Below are positions 63,321-64,000 of a stretch of 64,000 nucleotides of DNA, piece by piece. Each line of letters opens with the position of its first letter. Within the stretch, counting starts at the first letter, position 1. Position numbers and translations under genes: made by a program. Source of the stretch: Anseranas semipalmata (lineage: Eukaryota; Chordata; Aves; Anseriformes; Anseranatidae); NCBI GenBank assembly GCA_013399115.1, contig VXAA01006433.1, positions 1,557,279 through 1,621,278 of the forward strand. The letters run 5' to 3'. The notes under the pieces were generated by a model that ran no database searches, was not told the origin of the DNA, and saw only the letters and a program-made list of their open reading frames with translations.

Positions 63321-63455
63321 GTGAAGAGAAAAGCCCCGCGCTGTGGAGAAACGGGCAAAGATTAATTTAATTTTCCTAATTTTGTGCCCAGTGCTGCACA
63401 ATGTCGCCCTGGGGCTCGTGAAGGCTTACGTGTGCGTTTTGTTGCTCGCTGACAG
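63321..63455. other. 135-bp THSD7B intron
   Basis: Phase 0 intron between two GC-rich exons, donor GTGAAG, acceptor CTCGCTGACAG. In-frame retention would stop translation after 14 codons. Confidence 0.85.
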
Positions 63456-63573
63456 CGTCGCCTGGAGAAGCCCGCAGAGACGAGCAGCGAGTGCGTGGTG
63501 GGATGCGTGGTGGACTGCCGGCTCTCGGCGTGGTCAGCCTGGTCGCAGTGCTCCCAGACGTGCGGCGCCGGCG
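63456..63573 (+). CDS. THSD7B: THSD7B exon f (last exon in window): start of TSP1 module
   Basis: The acceptor TTGCTCGCTGACAG ends at 63455 and the donor GTGAGT starts at 63574. The exon starts in phase 0 and holds 39 codons plus one base. It links RRLEKPAETSSECVVGCVVD to the start of a canonical module: LSAWSAWSQCSQTCGAG has the WxxW C-mannosylation motif and the CSQTCGAG O-fucosylation consensus. The frame continues into the next exon, outside the window. By comparison with the remembered length of THSD7A, about 400 residues, including the transmembrane segment, should remain downstream (inference). GC-rich like the preceding exon, from which only 135 bp separate it. Confidence 0.9.
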
Positions 63574-64000
63574 GTGAGTCCACATCTGCCCTCCCGCCCC
63601 CTCTCGCCCCACGCCGCAGAAATCCGGCGTAGATGGCACCCCCAGCCCTGCTTACACCAGCCCTGCAGCGACCGAGCACACGCGCGCAGCGCAGGGGTCG
63701 CTCCAGATCACACCGAGCCCTTCAGACTTGGGCACGCTCAAGTTCCTGAGGTGCTGGGTGCTGGAGACAAAGCAGGCTATTTTCAAAGTACTCGATAGTG
63801 AATAATGCAATTTAGGAAACAAGTAGGTAGGTGCCTGAAGGATTATTTTAGTAATTAATTTAAACTCTCAGAATTCAGTCATAGGAAACATTAACCCCTG
63901 AGATACAGGGAGTGCTTACAGCTAGCAGAAACGCTAGGGAGTTACAGGATTCTTGATAAATAGATAAGTAACTAAATAAAAATCCTTTGATGAAGTTACT
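63574..64000. other. Start of the next THSD7B intron; no gene seen
   Basis: GC-rich for about 150 bp after the donor, then AT-rich. The intron is phase 1 and continues beyond the window. Confidence 0.75.

Noticed and set aside
1..64000. Endogenous retrovirus LTRs, CRISPR arrays, bacterial operons, tRNA or rRNA genes
   Set aside because: No TG...CA-bounded repeat pairs, no retroviral protein motifs, no regularly spaced repeats and no RNA-gene signatures were seen in a reading by eye.

Overview
This window comes from a bird nuclear genome. It is AT-rich and almost entirely intronic, and it carries CR1-type LINEs whose 3' ends have the avian octamer repeats (ATTCTGTG/ATTCTATG). Its one host gene is a vertebrate multi-exon gene, read on the + strand. 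Six short coding exons lie at 1953-2131, 49378-49511, 50255-50408, 61643-61784, 63205-63320 and 63456-63573. They join in one continuous frame, with every intron phase matching, into a chain of thrombospondin type-1 (TSP1) modules. The residues fit THSD7B better than its paralogue THSD7A. The first exons and the C-terminal part, including the membrane span, lie outside the window.

Layout. 1-1952 is the end of an upstream intron. 2132-49377 is one intron of about 47.2 kb. 49.4-50.4 kb holds two exons separated by 743 bp. 50.4-61.6 kb is an 11.2-kb intron. 61.6-63.6 kb holds the last three exons, two of them in a GC-rich patch separated by an intron of only 135 bp. The rest is intron.

Mobile elements. 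There is a young, 5'-truncated CR1 on the - strand (46741-48297) with an unbroken reverse-transcriptase frame of about 485 codons. A second, decayed CR1 on the - strand lies at 57544-58512. Two much older CR1/L3-like fossils, also on the - strand, are recognisable by decayed protein motifs (17280-19130 and 34990-36640). There is a probable MIR SINE (40943-41040) and a possible old CR1 3' end on the + strand (30620-30850). Microsatellites and poly-T tracts are scattered throughout, one of them around an ambiguous base (12598).

The most notable unexplained structures are a 98-nt pre-miRNA-like or MITE-like inverted repeat at 42811-42908, several GC-rich islands in the giant intron (one with a 119-codon open frame on the - strand at 38390-38749), and a perfect 19-bp direct repeat 1385 bp apart at 59432 and 60817. 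I saw no prokaryote-like operon, CRISPR array or recognisable RNA gene. Family assignments are by eye, without alignment software.
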